A stretch of DNA of 7,373 bases from a bacterium. Lineage in GTDB: Bacteria; BMS3Abin14. The position numbers were made by a program, and so were the translations under genes. Shown in pieces: positions 1-5,523 of the stretch (its first letter is position 1; every line of letters begins with the position of its first letter). The stretch spans positions 969,656 through 977,028 of the forward strand of contig CP070682.1 of NCBI GenBank assembly GCA_020352595.1, written 5' to 3'. The notes below the pieces were generated by a model. The model ran no database searches. It had not been told where the DNA came from and was given only the letters and a program-made list of their open reading frames with translations.

Positions 1-1698
1 AACTTCAACATCTCGGTGGGGCTGACGGAGGAGTTCATGAAGGCCGTGGCCGAGGACGATGAGTATCCCCTCGTCAACCCCAGGACGGGAGAGGCGGTGG
101 AGAACCTGAGGGCGCGGGAGGTCTTCCACCTCATCGTCGAGAAGGCCCACCAGAACGGGGAGCCGGGCATCATCTTCCTCGACCGCGTCAACAGGGACAA
201 CCCGACACCCGAACTGGGCGAGATCGAGAGCACCAACCCCTGCGGCGAGCAGCCCCTCCTCCCCTACGAGTCGTGCAACCTGGGTTCCATCAACCTGGCC
301 ATGATGCTCAAGTACGAGGGCAAGCGCGTCTCCATCGACTACGACAAGCTCGCATACGTCATCCACCACTCGGTGCGGTTTCTAGACAACGTCATCGAGG
401 TGAACCGTTATCCCCTCGAGGAGATCGAGGAGATGACCAAGAGGAACCGGAAGATCGGCCTCGGCATCATGGGCTGGGCCGACCTCCTTTTCCGCCTCGG
501 GATCCCCTACAACTCGGAGGAGGCGGTGGCCCTGGCCGAGAAGATCATGGGATTCGTCCACGCGAAGGGTGTCGAGGCCTCCCAGAAGCTGGCCGCCGAG
601 CGGGGGGCTTTCCCCTCCTACGAGGGCAGCGCCCTGGACCTCCCCGGCCGCCCGCCCATGAGGAACGCCACCGTGACCACCATCGCGCCGACGGGGACCA
701 TAAGCATCATCGCCAACACCACCAGCGGCATCGAGCCCCTCTTCGCCGTGGCCTTCCAGAGGAACGTCCTCGACAACCAGAGACTGGTGGAGGTGCACCC
801 CTATTTCAAGGAGGTTGCCAGGCGGGAAGGGTTCTACAGCGAGGAACTCATGGCCACCATCGCCGAGGAGGGGTCCATCCAGCACATCTCCGGCATCCCG
901 GACTGGGTCAAGAGGGTCTTCGTGACCGCCCACGACATCAGCCCGGAGTGGCACATCCGCATGCAGGCCGCCTTCCAGAAGGCCACCGACAACGCCGTGT
1001 CCAAGACGGTCAACTTCCCCAGGGAGGCCACGAAAAAGGACATCGAGGAGGTCTACCTGCTGGCCTACGAGCTCGGCTGCAAGGGGGTCACGGTGTACCG
1101 CGACGGCAGCAGGGACGAGCAGGTCCTGTCCTTCGGAAAGACCGGCGGTGCGGCGGAGGCCCTGGAGGCAGAGGGCCTGGTTATGCCCGCCCCGCGCCCC
1201 AGGCCTTCCATGACCCAGGGCATGACCATCAAGATGAAGACGGGGTGCGGCAACCTCTACGTCACCATCAACGAGGACGAGAAGGGGCTGTGCGAGGTTT
1301 TCACCCAGATGGGCAAGGCCGGCGGCTGCGCGGCCTCCCAGTCCGAGTCGGTGAGCCGCATGATCTCCCTGGCCCTGAGGTCGGGCATCGAGGTGGACGC
1401 CATCCTGAAGCAGCTTTCCGGCATCCGCTGTCCGGCCCCGCTCTGGCAGAACGGGGAGATGATCCTCTCCTGCTCCGACGCCATCGCCAAGGCCATGAGG
1501 CAGTACATGGAGATCCGCCGGGAGAGGGGCGATGAGCCCCCCAAGGTCCTGGAGTTCCCCAAGGGCGCCAGGAGGCAGGGCGACATGGACGAGTTCATCG
1601 CCTCGGTGGGCCGCCAGTGCCCGGACTGCAGCGGTACCCTGGAGTTCGCCGAGGGCTGCGCCACGTGCCATTCCTGCGGCTACACCAAGTGCGGTTAG
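1..1698 (+). CDS. nrdJ: Adenosylcobalamin-dependent (class II) ribonucleoside-diphosphate reductase, 3' part
   Basis: The frame is open from base 1 with no start, so the N-terminus lies outside the window; 565 residues and a TAG stop are present. The enzyme reduces ribonucleotides to deoxyribonucleotides in the cytoplasm, using a thiyl radical generated through coenzyme B12, and needs no oxygen. The motif NPCGEQP carries the class II catalytic triad: Asn at 235, the radical Cys at 241 and Glu at 247. Cys at 274 (ESCNLGSI) matches one half of the active-site redox pair; its partner should lie upstream, in the missing part. The PTGTIS nucleotide-binding loop is at 688-705. A TSCPD-type domain spans roughly 1200-1500. 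The tail is a cysteine cluster with Cys codons at 1618, 1627, 1657, 1666, 1675 and 1690, the CxxC arrangement that class II enzymes use to re-reduce the active site. No intein or frameshift is visible in the part seen. Confidence 0.96.
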   Translation, partial: NFNISVGLTEEFMKAVAEDDEYPLVNPRTGEAVENLRAREVFHLIVEKAHQNGEPGIIFLDRVNRDNPTPELGEIESTNPCGEQPLLPYESCNLGSINLAMMLKYEGKRVSIDYDKLAYVIHHSVRFLDNVIEVNRYPLEEIEEMTKRNRKIGLGIMGWADLLFRLGIPYNSEEAVALAEKIMGFVHAKGVEASQKLAAERGAFPSYEGSALDLPGRPPMRNATVTTIAPTGTISIIANTTSGIEPLFAVAFQRNVLDNQRLVEVHPYFKEVARREGFYSEELMATIAEEGSIQHISGIPDWVKRVFVTAHDISPEWHIRMQAAFQKATDNAVSKTVNFPREATKKDIEEVYLLAYELGCKGVTVYRDGSRDEQVLSFGKTGGAAEALEAEGLVMPAPRPRPSMTQGMTIKMKTGCGNLYVTINEDEKGLCEVFTQMGKAGGCAASQSESVSRMISLALRSGIEVDAILKQLSGIRCPAPLWQNGEMILSCSDAIAKAMRQYMEIRRERGDEPPKVLEFPKGARRQGDMDEFIASVGRQCPDCSGTLEFAEGCATCHSCGYTKCG

Positions 1699-1860
1699 AA
1701 GACAGTCCGTCGTTCAGGGTACAGGGCAAGGGACAAGAATGACCCTGTGGCCGCCGGCCCGCGCATCACGCATGCCCTCAAGGGCCCCCCGCCAGTGTCG
1801 GTTCCTCCCGTTTTTTCCCGCGCACGGTGCCCGGTTTCAGCCCCTGCATTCAGATTCCGG
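1699..1860. other. Spacer after nrdJ, no gene recognised
   Basis: Short open frames cross this stretch but none has a convincing ribosome site or recognisable protein. It starts with a degenerate 7-base pattern (TTCAGGG at 1713, TACAGGG at 1720, then CAAGGGA). ACAGGG at 1721-1726 could pair with CCCTGT at 1743-1748 across a 16-base loop. A T-run at 1811-1816 has no good hairpin in front of it, so I see no clear intrinsic terminator for nrdJ. Confidence 0.5.
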
Positions 1861-1889
1861 TTGACTTTTGGAGGGGAGGGCGGTATGCA
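1861..1889 (+). promoter_or_regulatory. Possible sigma-70 promoter for the ferredoxin gene
   Basis: TTGACT at 1861-1866 matches the -35 consensus at five of six positions. A 17-bp spacer leads to TATGCA at 1884-1889, which matches the -10 consensus at only three of six. The spacing is ideal but the -10 is poor. An inverted repeat, ATGCAA (1885-1890) and TTGCAT (1898-1903) around a 7-base gap, overlaps the -10 and could be an operator. Transcription from here would give a leader of about 50 bases before the ferredoxin start. Confidence 0.4.
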
Positions 1890-1943
1890 ACCCCTGTTTG
1901 CATGGCTCGTTCTGTCCAATAATCCATGAAGGAGGTGACCACC

Positions 1944-2114
1944 TTGGCTTACGTAATCACGGAAGAGTGCACGGCATGTGGAAGCTGCCTCGACGAGTGT
2001 CCTGTGGAGGCCATCAGCGAGGGGGACATCTACGTCATCGACGCGGAACTTTGCACAGACTGTGGCGACTGTGCCGCCGTGTGTCCGGTGGAGTGCATCC
2101 TGCCCGGCGAATAG
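1944..2114 (+). CDS. 2[4Fe-4S] ferredoxin, bacterial (clostridial) type
   Basis: A 56-residue cytoplasmic one-electron carrier. It has two CxxCxxCxxxCP motifs, CTACGSCLDECP near the N-terminus and CTDCGDCAAVCP in the second half, each ligating one 4Fe-4S cluster. The length and spacing are those of the small two-cluster ferredoxins of anaerobes. I place the start at TTG 1944. An almost complete anti-Shine-Dalgarno match, AAGGAGGTGA at 1929-1938, sits five bases upstream, and the protein then begins MAYVIT as related ferredoxins do. An in-frame ATG at 1926 would add six residues, but it lies upstream of the ribosome site and has none of its own. The gene appears to stand alone, with a possible promoter upstream and a strong terminator 30 bases downstream. 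The redox partner cannot be read from this window; a role in reducing the neighbouring ribonucleotide reductase would be speculation. Confidence 0.95.
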   Translation: MAYVITEECTACGSCLDECPVEAISEGDIYVIDAELCTDCGDCAAVCPVECILPGE

Positions 2115-2143
2115 CCGGCAGCGCGGCGCAAGCGATACCCGAA

Positions 2144-2173
2144 AAAAAGGGCGGCCCTGTGGCCGCCCTTTTT
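2144..2173. terminator. Bidirectional intrinsic terminator between ferredoxin and the trxA operon
   Basis: GGGCGGCC (2149-2156) pairs perfectly with GGCCGCCC (2161-2168) around a CTGT loop. The stem is flanked by an A-run (2142-2148) on the left and a T-run (2169-2173) on the right, so each strand reads as a GC-rich hairpin followed by a U-tract. It lies between two convergent transcription units, ferredoxin from the left and trxA plus the zinc-ribbon gene from the right, and can end both. Confidence 0.93.
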
Positions 2174-2204
2174 CATTGCCGACATCCAGCCGGCTCCGAG
2201 CTCA

Positions 2205-2390
2205 TCACCCACCGCCGTAGGTGATGCCGCACGAGAGCAGTTCGGCCCCGGTGAGCTTGCGTCCCTTCTCCATGTCCCCTTCGCACGAGGGGCAGGAGAT
2301 GGGGAGATGCTCCTCCTTGTCCGAGATCATCTGGGCATAATGGATGCCGCAGTCCGGGCACGTGAGCTCGTAGATGGAATAGGTGGTCAT
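2205..2390 (-). CDS. Small zinc-ribbon protein of unknown function
   Basis: A 61-residue protein with CPDC (Cys11, Cys14) and CPSC (Cys33, Cys36), spaced as a single zinc ribbon that would bind one metal ion through four cysteines. A fifth cysteine (Cys54) lies in a C-terminal tail ending in GITYGGG. There is no signal peptide or membrane segment. I do not recognise a named family. It starts 42 bases after the thioredoxin stop on the same strand, so the two are probably co-transcribed and end at the shared terminator. A modest ribosome site, GGAAG, lies seven bases before the ATG. The pairing suggests, but does not show, a role in metal or thiol homeostasis, or as a thioredoxin client. A nucleic-acid-binding ribbon is equally possible. 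Confidence 0.82.
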   Translation of the reverse strand: MTTYSIYELTCPDCGIHYAQMISDKEEHLPISCPSCEGDMEKGRKLTGAELLSCGITYGGG

Positions 2391-2432
2391 GATCTGTCTT
2401 CCCGTCCTTCCGGCTGGTGTGGATGCGTTCCC

Positions 2433-2762
2433 TCAGGTGTTCTGCTCGACGATCTTCTTGATCTCGGCGGGGTTGGCGCCAATGACCTGGTCCACCACCT
2501 GACCGCCCTTGAAGAGCATCACGGTGGGAATGCTCCGGATGCCGTACCTGTTGGTGGTGTTGGTGTTCTCCTCGACGTTGAACTTGCCGACCTTGATCTT
2601 GGATCCATAGCTGTCCGCGATCTCGTCGATCAACGGGGCGATGACCCGGCAGGGCGCGCACCAGGCGGCCCAGAAATCGACCAGCACGGGACGATCGGAT
2701 TTGAGAACCTCTTCCTCGAAATTGGCGTCTGTGAATTGGGTTACGTTCTTGCTCTCGGCCAT
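2433..2762 (-). CDS. trxA: Thioredoxin
   Basis: A 109-residue cytoplasmic dithiol-disulfide oxidoreductase of standard thioredoxin length. The active site is WCAPC (Cys35 and Cys38) in the context [15 protein letters not shown]. The usual bacterial form is WCGPC, so Ala replaces the intervening Gly. The buried acid Asp29 and the cis-proline Pro79 (IRSIPT) are present, as is the GANPAEI segment near the end. I chose ATG 2762 because AAGGAGG lies just upstream at good spacing and the protein then has the family length; a start at 2789 would add nine residues without a ribosome site. It is the first gene of a two-gene unit with the zinc-ribbon gene and has a strong promoter. Class II ribonucleotide reductases commonly take electrons from thioredoxin, so it may serve NrdJ, though the two are not in one operon. 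Confidence 0.96.
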   Translation of the reverse strand: MAESKNVTQFTDANFEEEVLKSDRPVLVDFWAAWCAPCRVIAPLIDEIADSYGSKIKVGKFNVEENTNTTNRYGIRSIPTVMLFKGGQVVDQVIGANPAEIKKIVEQNT

Positions 2763-2816
2763 CGTCCTCCTCCTTGGGGTCGCTGCCAAATGAGTTGTGT
2801 TGGAATTATGTTAGTG

Positions 2817-2845
2817 ATAGTAACCCTGAGTTGAGGGCCTGTCAA
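2817..2845 (-). promoter_or_regulatory. Strong sigma-70 promoter of trxA
   Basis: Read on the minus strand, a perfect -35 TTGACA (2845-2840) is followed by a 17-bp spacer and TACTAT (2822-2817), a five-of-six -10. The DNA immediately upstream of the -35, 2847-2882, is almost entirely A and T, as expected of an UP element contacted by the RNA polymerase alpha subunit. Transcription should start near 2810, giving a leader of about 48 bases that includes the AAGGAGG ribosome site. An inverted repeat, GTTGA (2830-2834) and TCAAC (2842-2846), overlaps the -35. Confidence 0.85.
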
Positions 2846-2846
2846 C

Positions 2847-2888
2847 GATTAAATTTGAATATTAGAAAATAATAATATAATAGGAGGT
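2847..2888 (+). promoter_or_regulatory. AT-rich block and ribosome site upstream of the methyltransferase gene
   Basis: This block is nearly all A and T in an otherwise GC-rich window, and it is followed by a strong ribosome site, AGGAGGT (2882-2888). A plus-strand promoter is expected here. TTGAAT (2855-2860) and TATAAT (2876-2881) are only 15 bp apart, and that -10 abuts the ribosome site, so transcription from it would start too late to include the site. TATTAG at 2860-2865 is another possible -10. I cannot decide the real elements. Confidence 0.4.
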
Positions 2889-2901
2889 ATTTCTGGTCCT
2901 T

Positions 2902-3702
2902 TTGCCACCCACCGTCAGTCGGGAGAAGCTAAGAACCATCCGCTCCCTGGCCTCGGCGAAGATCCGGAGGCGGAGGGAACTCTGTCTCGTGGAGGGCGAG
3001 AGGGCCCTTGAGGAGGCCGGGAGGGCCGGCCTCCTGAGGTACCTGGTCCTGGGCGTCGGGCCGGAAGGTCCCGGAGCGGGGGAAGGGGGAGGTCCCGTTA
3101 AGGCGGATGTGCCGGTCTTCTCCCTGGACAGGGGTTCCCTCGACGAGTTGAGCGGCGTCAGGTCCGGCACGGGTGTGCTGGGGGTGGCGCAGATCCCTCC
3201 CCCCGGCCGGTGGGAAGATCTGCCTGCGTCGCAGCCCGGACTGCCTCTCCTCTTCCTGGACGGTCTGCAGGAGCCGGGCAACGTGGGGGCCCTGATCCGG
3301 ACCGCCTGGGCCCTGGGTTTTGCCGGGGTGCTCCTCGGGGAGGGGACGGCTGATCCCTTCAGCGCCAAGGCGGTCCGCTCCTCCGCGGGCGCCGTGTTCC
3401 ACCTGCCCCTTTTCGAAGGTATGGGGCTCTCGCAGATGGACGGACTGCTGTCGGCAGGCTACACCCTCTTCCTCGCCGAGGCGGGCGGCGAGGACTACCG
3501 CCGCACCCGCTTCCCCGCCCGATCCATCCTGGCACTGGGCAACGAGGCGAGGGGCTTCTCCACCTGGATCACGGGCCTCGGCCGCAGCATTGGCGTGCCC
3601 ATGGCACCCGGTGCGGACTCCCTCAACGTGGTGGTGGCGGGGGGGATCATCGCGGCGCAAATGACAGCCGCACCCGGACGCGGGGAAGGGGAGGGTGGGT
3701 GA
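2902..3702 (+). CDS. TrmH/SpoU-family RNA 2'-O-ribose methyltransferase
   Basis: A 266-residue SPOUT-superfamily enzyme predicted to methylate a ribose 2'-OH in tRNA or 23S rRNA using S-adenosylmethionine. The N-terminal 100 or so residues match the SpoU substrate-binding region (SLASAKIRRRRELCLVEGER). The three knot motifs follow in order: DGLQEPGNVGALIRTA from residue 120 (Asn127, Arg133), LALGNEARGFS around 212-220, and VPMAPGADSLNVVVAGG around 232-246 with Ser240, Leu241 and Asn242. The exact RNA target cannot be read from sequence. The start is uncertain. TTG 2902 lies 14 bases after AGGAGG, which is long; an in-frame CTG at 2893 has better spacing (5 bases) but is a rare start codon. 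The gene is divergent from trxA and convergent with the amidohydrolase gene downstream. Confidence 0.93.
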   Translation: MPPTVSREKLRTIRSLASAKIRRRRELCLVEGERALEEAGRAGLLRYLVLGVGPEGPGAGEGGGPVKADVPVFSLDRGSLDELSGVRSGTGVLGVAQIPPPGRWEDLPASQPGLPLLFLDGLQEPGNVGALIRTAWALGFAGVLLGEGTADPFSAKAVRSSAGAVFHLPLFEGMGLSQMDGLLSAGYTLFLAEAGGEDYRRTRFPARSILALGNEARGFSTWITGLGRSIGVPMAPGADSLNVVVAGGIIAAQMTAAPGRGEGEGG

Positions 3703-3704
3703 TT

Positions 3705-3763
3705 CAGATCTCAGATATCAAATCTCAGAGATCAGATCACAGATCTCAGATCCCAGATATCAG
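3705..3763. repeat. Heptamer tandem repeat, about 8 units of CAGATNT
   Basis: Eight consecutive 7-bp units run from 3705 to 3760: CAGATCT, CAGATAT, CAAATCT, CAGAGAT, CAGATCA, CAGATCT, CAGATCC, CAGATAT, followed by a partial CAG. The period is exact while the last two positions of the unit vary. The array begins two bases after the methyltransferase stop and fills half the gap before the convergent gene. The units contain self-complementary cores (AGATCT, GATATC), so transcripts can fold; GAGATC (3728-3733) can pair with GATCTC (3742-3747). Confidence 0.92.
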
Positions 3764-3804
3764 GCCTTGCCGGGCCGTGGCCCTGAACACTCCCCGTGTA
3801 ATGT

Positions 3805-3843
3805 GAGATCGTGGGATCACAGTTACAGTGATCCCACGATCTC
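3805..3843. repeat. Perfect 16-bp inverted repeat spanning the amidohydrolase stop codon
   Basis: The left arm GAGATCGTGGGATCAC (3805-3820) and right arm GTGATCCCACGATCTC (3828-3843) are exact reverse complements around a 7-base loop (3821-3827). The minus-strand TAA of the amidohydrolase gene (3825-3823) lies in the loop, so one arm encodes the last residues of that protein. There is no U-tract on either side, so it is not a classical intrinsic terminator. It could still stabilise the 3' ends of either convergent transcript. Confidence 0.92.
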
Positions 3844-4527
3844 CGCCAGGGCCTGGGCGGATCTCTCCACGATGAGGCGCCCCTTCTCCCCGTCGGCCGC
3901 CCTGGGGTTGCCCCAGACGCCACCCGGCCAGTACCTCTCCGGGTCCGGGACGACCCTCCCCACAGGCAGCTCCGGGTACTCCTCGGGAGGCGCCTCGCCC
4001 ACGGAGCCGGGGTGCAGGAAGAGCATCCGGGAGGTCTCGATCTCACCGGCGTGGCCGTCCCGGGGCGTCTGGAGCAGGTCACCCGAGACCTCCCGGACGA
4101 GGTCGAGGTCACAGATGACGGCGATCTTCAGGTCCGGATCCTCGAGGACACAACCTTCCGCCGCCTCCCTCAGGGAGGCCATGTGTATGCGGCCCGCGTG
4201 TCCCGAAAAGAGGACGATCCTGGAAAACCCCTGACCGCGCAGGGACCGGACGATGTCCCCGGCCACGGCACGCAGCGCGGCGGGCGAGAGAGTCACCGTC
4301 CCCGGGTGGTTGCGCGTGCTGCTGCACTGGCCGTAGTGGACGGGCGGAGCCACGAGGGCGGGTGTCAGGTTCGCCGCCAGGACCGCCACTCCGTAGGCCT
4401 GGAGGGTGTCCGTGGAAAGGGGCAGGTGCGGTCCGTGCTGCTCGACGGTGCCGAAGGGGACGATGACGGGCGTCCCCTTCCCCTTCTCAACCCTGATCTC
4501 CTCCATGGTCATCCACATCATCTCCAT
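3823..4527 (-). CDS. Creatininase-family amidohydrolase
   Basis: A 234-residue metal-dependent hydrolase of the creatininase fold (creatinine amidohydrolases, FAPy deformylase-like and MftE-like proteins), predicted to cleave a cyclic or linear C-N bond. The N-terminal metal motif VPFGTVEQHGPHLPLSTD supplies Glu29, His31 and Asp40 as likely ligands. The central loop, normally NGHxxN, reads SGHAGR here with His110 kept and both Asn positions replaced. GHAGEIETS at 158-166 matches the conserved segment near the second metal site. ATG 4527 was chosen because AAGGAG lies six bases upstream. The substrate cannot be predicted: there is no mycofactocin, creatine or flavin-biosynthesis gene nearby. 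The gene is transcribed alone, divergent from the HAD gene and convergent with the methyltransferase, and its 3' end lies in a perfect palindrome. Confidence 0.9.
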   Translation of the reverse strand: MEMMWMTMEEIRVEKGKGTPVIVPFGTVEQHGPHLPLSTDTLQAYGVAVLAANLTPALVAPPVHYGQCSSTRNHPGTVTLSPAALRAVAGDIVRSLRGQGFSRIVLFSGHAGRIHMASLREAAEGCVLEDPDLKIAVICDLDLVREVSGDLLQTPRDGHAGEIETSRMLFLHPGSVGEAPPEEYPELPVGRVVPDPERYWPGGVWGNPRAADGEKGRLIVERSAQALAEIVGSL

Positions 4528-4566
4528 GACCTTCTCCTTTCGCGCGGTTGCCTCGGGTCGCGAGAC

Positions 4567-4575
4567 AATATACCA
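4567..4575 (-). promoter_or_regulatory. Probable extended -10 promoter of the amidohydrolase gene
   Basis: Read on the minus strand, TGG followed by TATATT forms an extended -10 element (TGn plus a five-of-six hexamer). I see no good -35, which extended -10 promoters can lack. Transcription would begin near 4560, leaving a leader of about 33 bases containing the AAGGAG ribosome site. The DNA just after the hexamer (TATATTGTCTCGC) closely resembles the promoter region of the M16 peptidase gene. Confidence 0.5.
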
Positions 4576-4683
4576 TGGAATGGGAGCTCGGTAGCCAGCG
4601 GCTGATCCTGAGCCGTGAAGACGGCTCCGGCAGGGCGCCGCACACCGTCAGGCGGTCCCTGCGAGGAGGACAGAGTTTTGAAG

Positions 4684-4710
4684 CCGAAGACCGGACAGGC
4701 CGGTCCTCGG
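4684..4710 (+). promoter_or_regulatory. Stem-loop in the region upstream of the HAD gene
   Basis: CCGAAGACCGG (4684-4694) pairs with CCGGTCCTCGG (4700-4710) with one mismatch around an ACAGG loop, giving 10 paired bases. It ends 32 bases before the HAD start codon, and no T-run follows. It would form in the leader RNA if transcription starts upstream. I find no clear plus-strand promoter anywhere in the 215-bp divergent gap (4528-4742), and this hairpin's function is unknown. Confidence 0.4.
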
Positions 4711-4742
4711 TCGCCAACCCCCGCCGACAGCAGGTAACCCCA

Positions 4743-5438
4743 ATGACTCAGACGACCATCCGGGAAAGGCTGGACTCTAGCCGCGGCATGCTGTTCGACC
4801 TGGACAACACCCTCTACCCCAGGGAGAAGGGTGTGTTCGACCGGGTCAACGAGAGGATCAACCAGTTCGTGGCCGGCGTGGCCGCCTGCGGGCCGGACGA
4901 GGTCCGCACCCTGCGGCGTGACTTCATACGGCGGTACGGGACCACCCTCGGCGGCCTGATGCGCCATCACGGTGTGGATCCGGACGAATACCTCGCCTAC
5001 GTCCACCAGGTGCCGGTGGAGGAGATGCTGGGGCCCGATCCGGCCCTGAGAACTTTCCTGGAGAGCATCCGCCTGCCCAAGGTGATCTTCACCAACGCCT
5101 CGGCCGGCCATGCCGAGAGGGTGCTCAGGGCCCTGGACGCGGACAGCCTCTTCGACGGCGTGTGCGACCTCGCGTCCACAGGCTACCTCGGCAAACCACA
5201 CCTGGAGGCCTTCCGGGCCGCCGCGGCCCTTCTCTCCTGCCCCCTGGAGAGACTGATCTTTTTAGACGACGTACCCGAGAACATCGAGGCGGGGGCCCGC
5301 TTCGGCGCCCTGACCGTGCACGTCGGGGACGGATCCGACGGCCCGGGGCATCTGAAGGTCCGGCAGGTGGTGGACCTGGGACGAAGCCTTGGCGGGGTCC
5401 CGTGGTACGGGTCGAAAAAGGGATCTCCCGGGGTCTGA
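4743..5438 (+). CDS. HAD-superfamily phosphatase, pyrimidine 5'-nucleotidase-like
   Basis: A 231-residue cytoplasmic phosphohydrolase with all four HAD motifs. Motif I is DLDNTLY, with nucleophile Asp19 and general acid Asp21; motif II has Thr117 (IFTNAS); motif III has Lys151 (GYLGKP); motif IV is FLDDVPENI with Asp175 and Asp176. The region after motif I (LYPREKGVFDRVNERINQF) resembles the pyrimidine 5'-nucleotidase branch (Sdt1/Phm8-like), in which nucleoside monophosphates are dephosphorylated; the substrate here remains inference. The start is ATG 4743, which gives the family's usual N-terminus; the frame is open further upstream to a TTG at 4548 but that extension resembles nothing. The ribosome site is weak (CAGGT about eight bases upstream). 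It reads toward the M16 peptidase gene, 138 bases away, which seems to have its own promoter. Confidence 0.9.
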   Translation: MTQTTIRERLDSSRGMLFDLDNTLYPREKGVFDRVNERINQFVAGVAACGPDEVRTLRRDFIRRYGTTLGGLMRHHGVDPDEYLAYVHQVPVEEMLGPDPALRTFLESIRLPKVIFTNASAGHAERVLRALDADSLFDGVCDLASTGYLGKPHLEAFRAAAALLSCPLERLIFLDDVPENIEAGARFGALTVHVGDGSDGPGHLKVRQVVDLGRSLGGVPWYGSKKGSPGV

Positions 5439-5452
5439 GCCGCAAGCCCCCT

Positions 5453-5471
5453 GCCGGGTGCAGTGCCCGGC
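5453..5471 (+). terminator. Weak terminator-like hairpin after the HAD gene
   Basis: GCCGGG (5453-5458) and CCCGGC (5466-5471) form a 6-bp GC stem around a 7-base loop, 14 bases after the HAD stop codon. Only CTCGTT follows, not a proper U-tract, so termination here would be inefficient or factor-dependent. Confidence 0.3.
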
Positions 5472-5495
5472 CTCGTTAAAGGCAGAGGGTCGCGG

Positions 5496-5523
5496 TTGCC
5501 GCCAGTCCCATGGTGGTTATATT
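5496..5523 (+). promoter_or_regulatory. Probable sigma-70 promoter of the M16 peptidase gene
   Basis: TTGCCG (5496-5501) matches four of six -35 bases. It is followed by a 16-bp spacer and TATATT (5518-5523), which matches five of six -10 bases. Transcription should start near 5530, giving a leader of about 47 bases. The -10 and following bases (TATATTGTCACGC) match the amidohydrolase promoter region at 12 of 13 positions. Confidence 0.5.

Noticed and set aside
273..1671. Long open frames of about 420 codons on both strands inside nrdJ
   Set aside because: They overlap the clear NrdJ frame, are rich in Gly, Arg, Pro and His as expected of out-of-frame GC-rich DNA, and resemble no protein.
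1797..1816. Intrinsic terminator for nrdJ at the T-run 1811-1816
   Set aside because: No stem of useful length precedes the T-run.
1926..1943. ATG 1926 as ferredoxin start (62 residues)
   Set aside because: The strong ribosome site lies downstream of it and points to TTG 1944; the extra six residues are the translated Shine-Dalgarno region.
2862..3660. Minus-strand frames of 168 and 243 codons opposite the methyltransferase gene
   Set aside because: They are antisense to a gene with all three SPOUT motifs, and show only compositional bias.
3705..3760. CRISPR array
   Set aside because: Units are 7 bp with no spacers; this is a simple tandem repeat, and there are no cas genes.
3695..4234. 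Plus-strand frame of 179 codons starting in the heptamer repeat (MGDSDLRYQISEIRSQIS...)
   Set aside because: Its start is repeat DNA read as protein and the rest is antisense to the creatininase-family gene; there is no ribosome site.
4548..4742. N-terminal extension of the HAD protein from TTG 4548
   Set aside because: The 65 extra residues resemble nothing, begin just past the divergent gene's ribosome site, and precede a normal HAD N-terminus.
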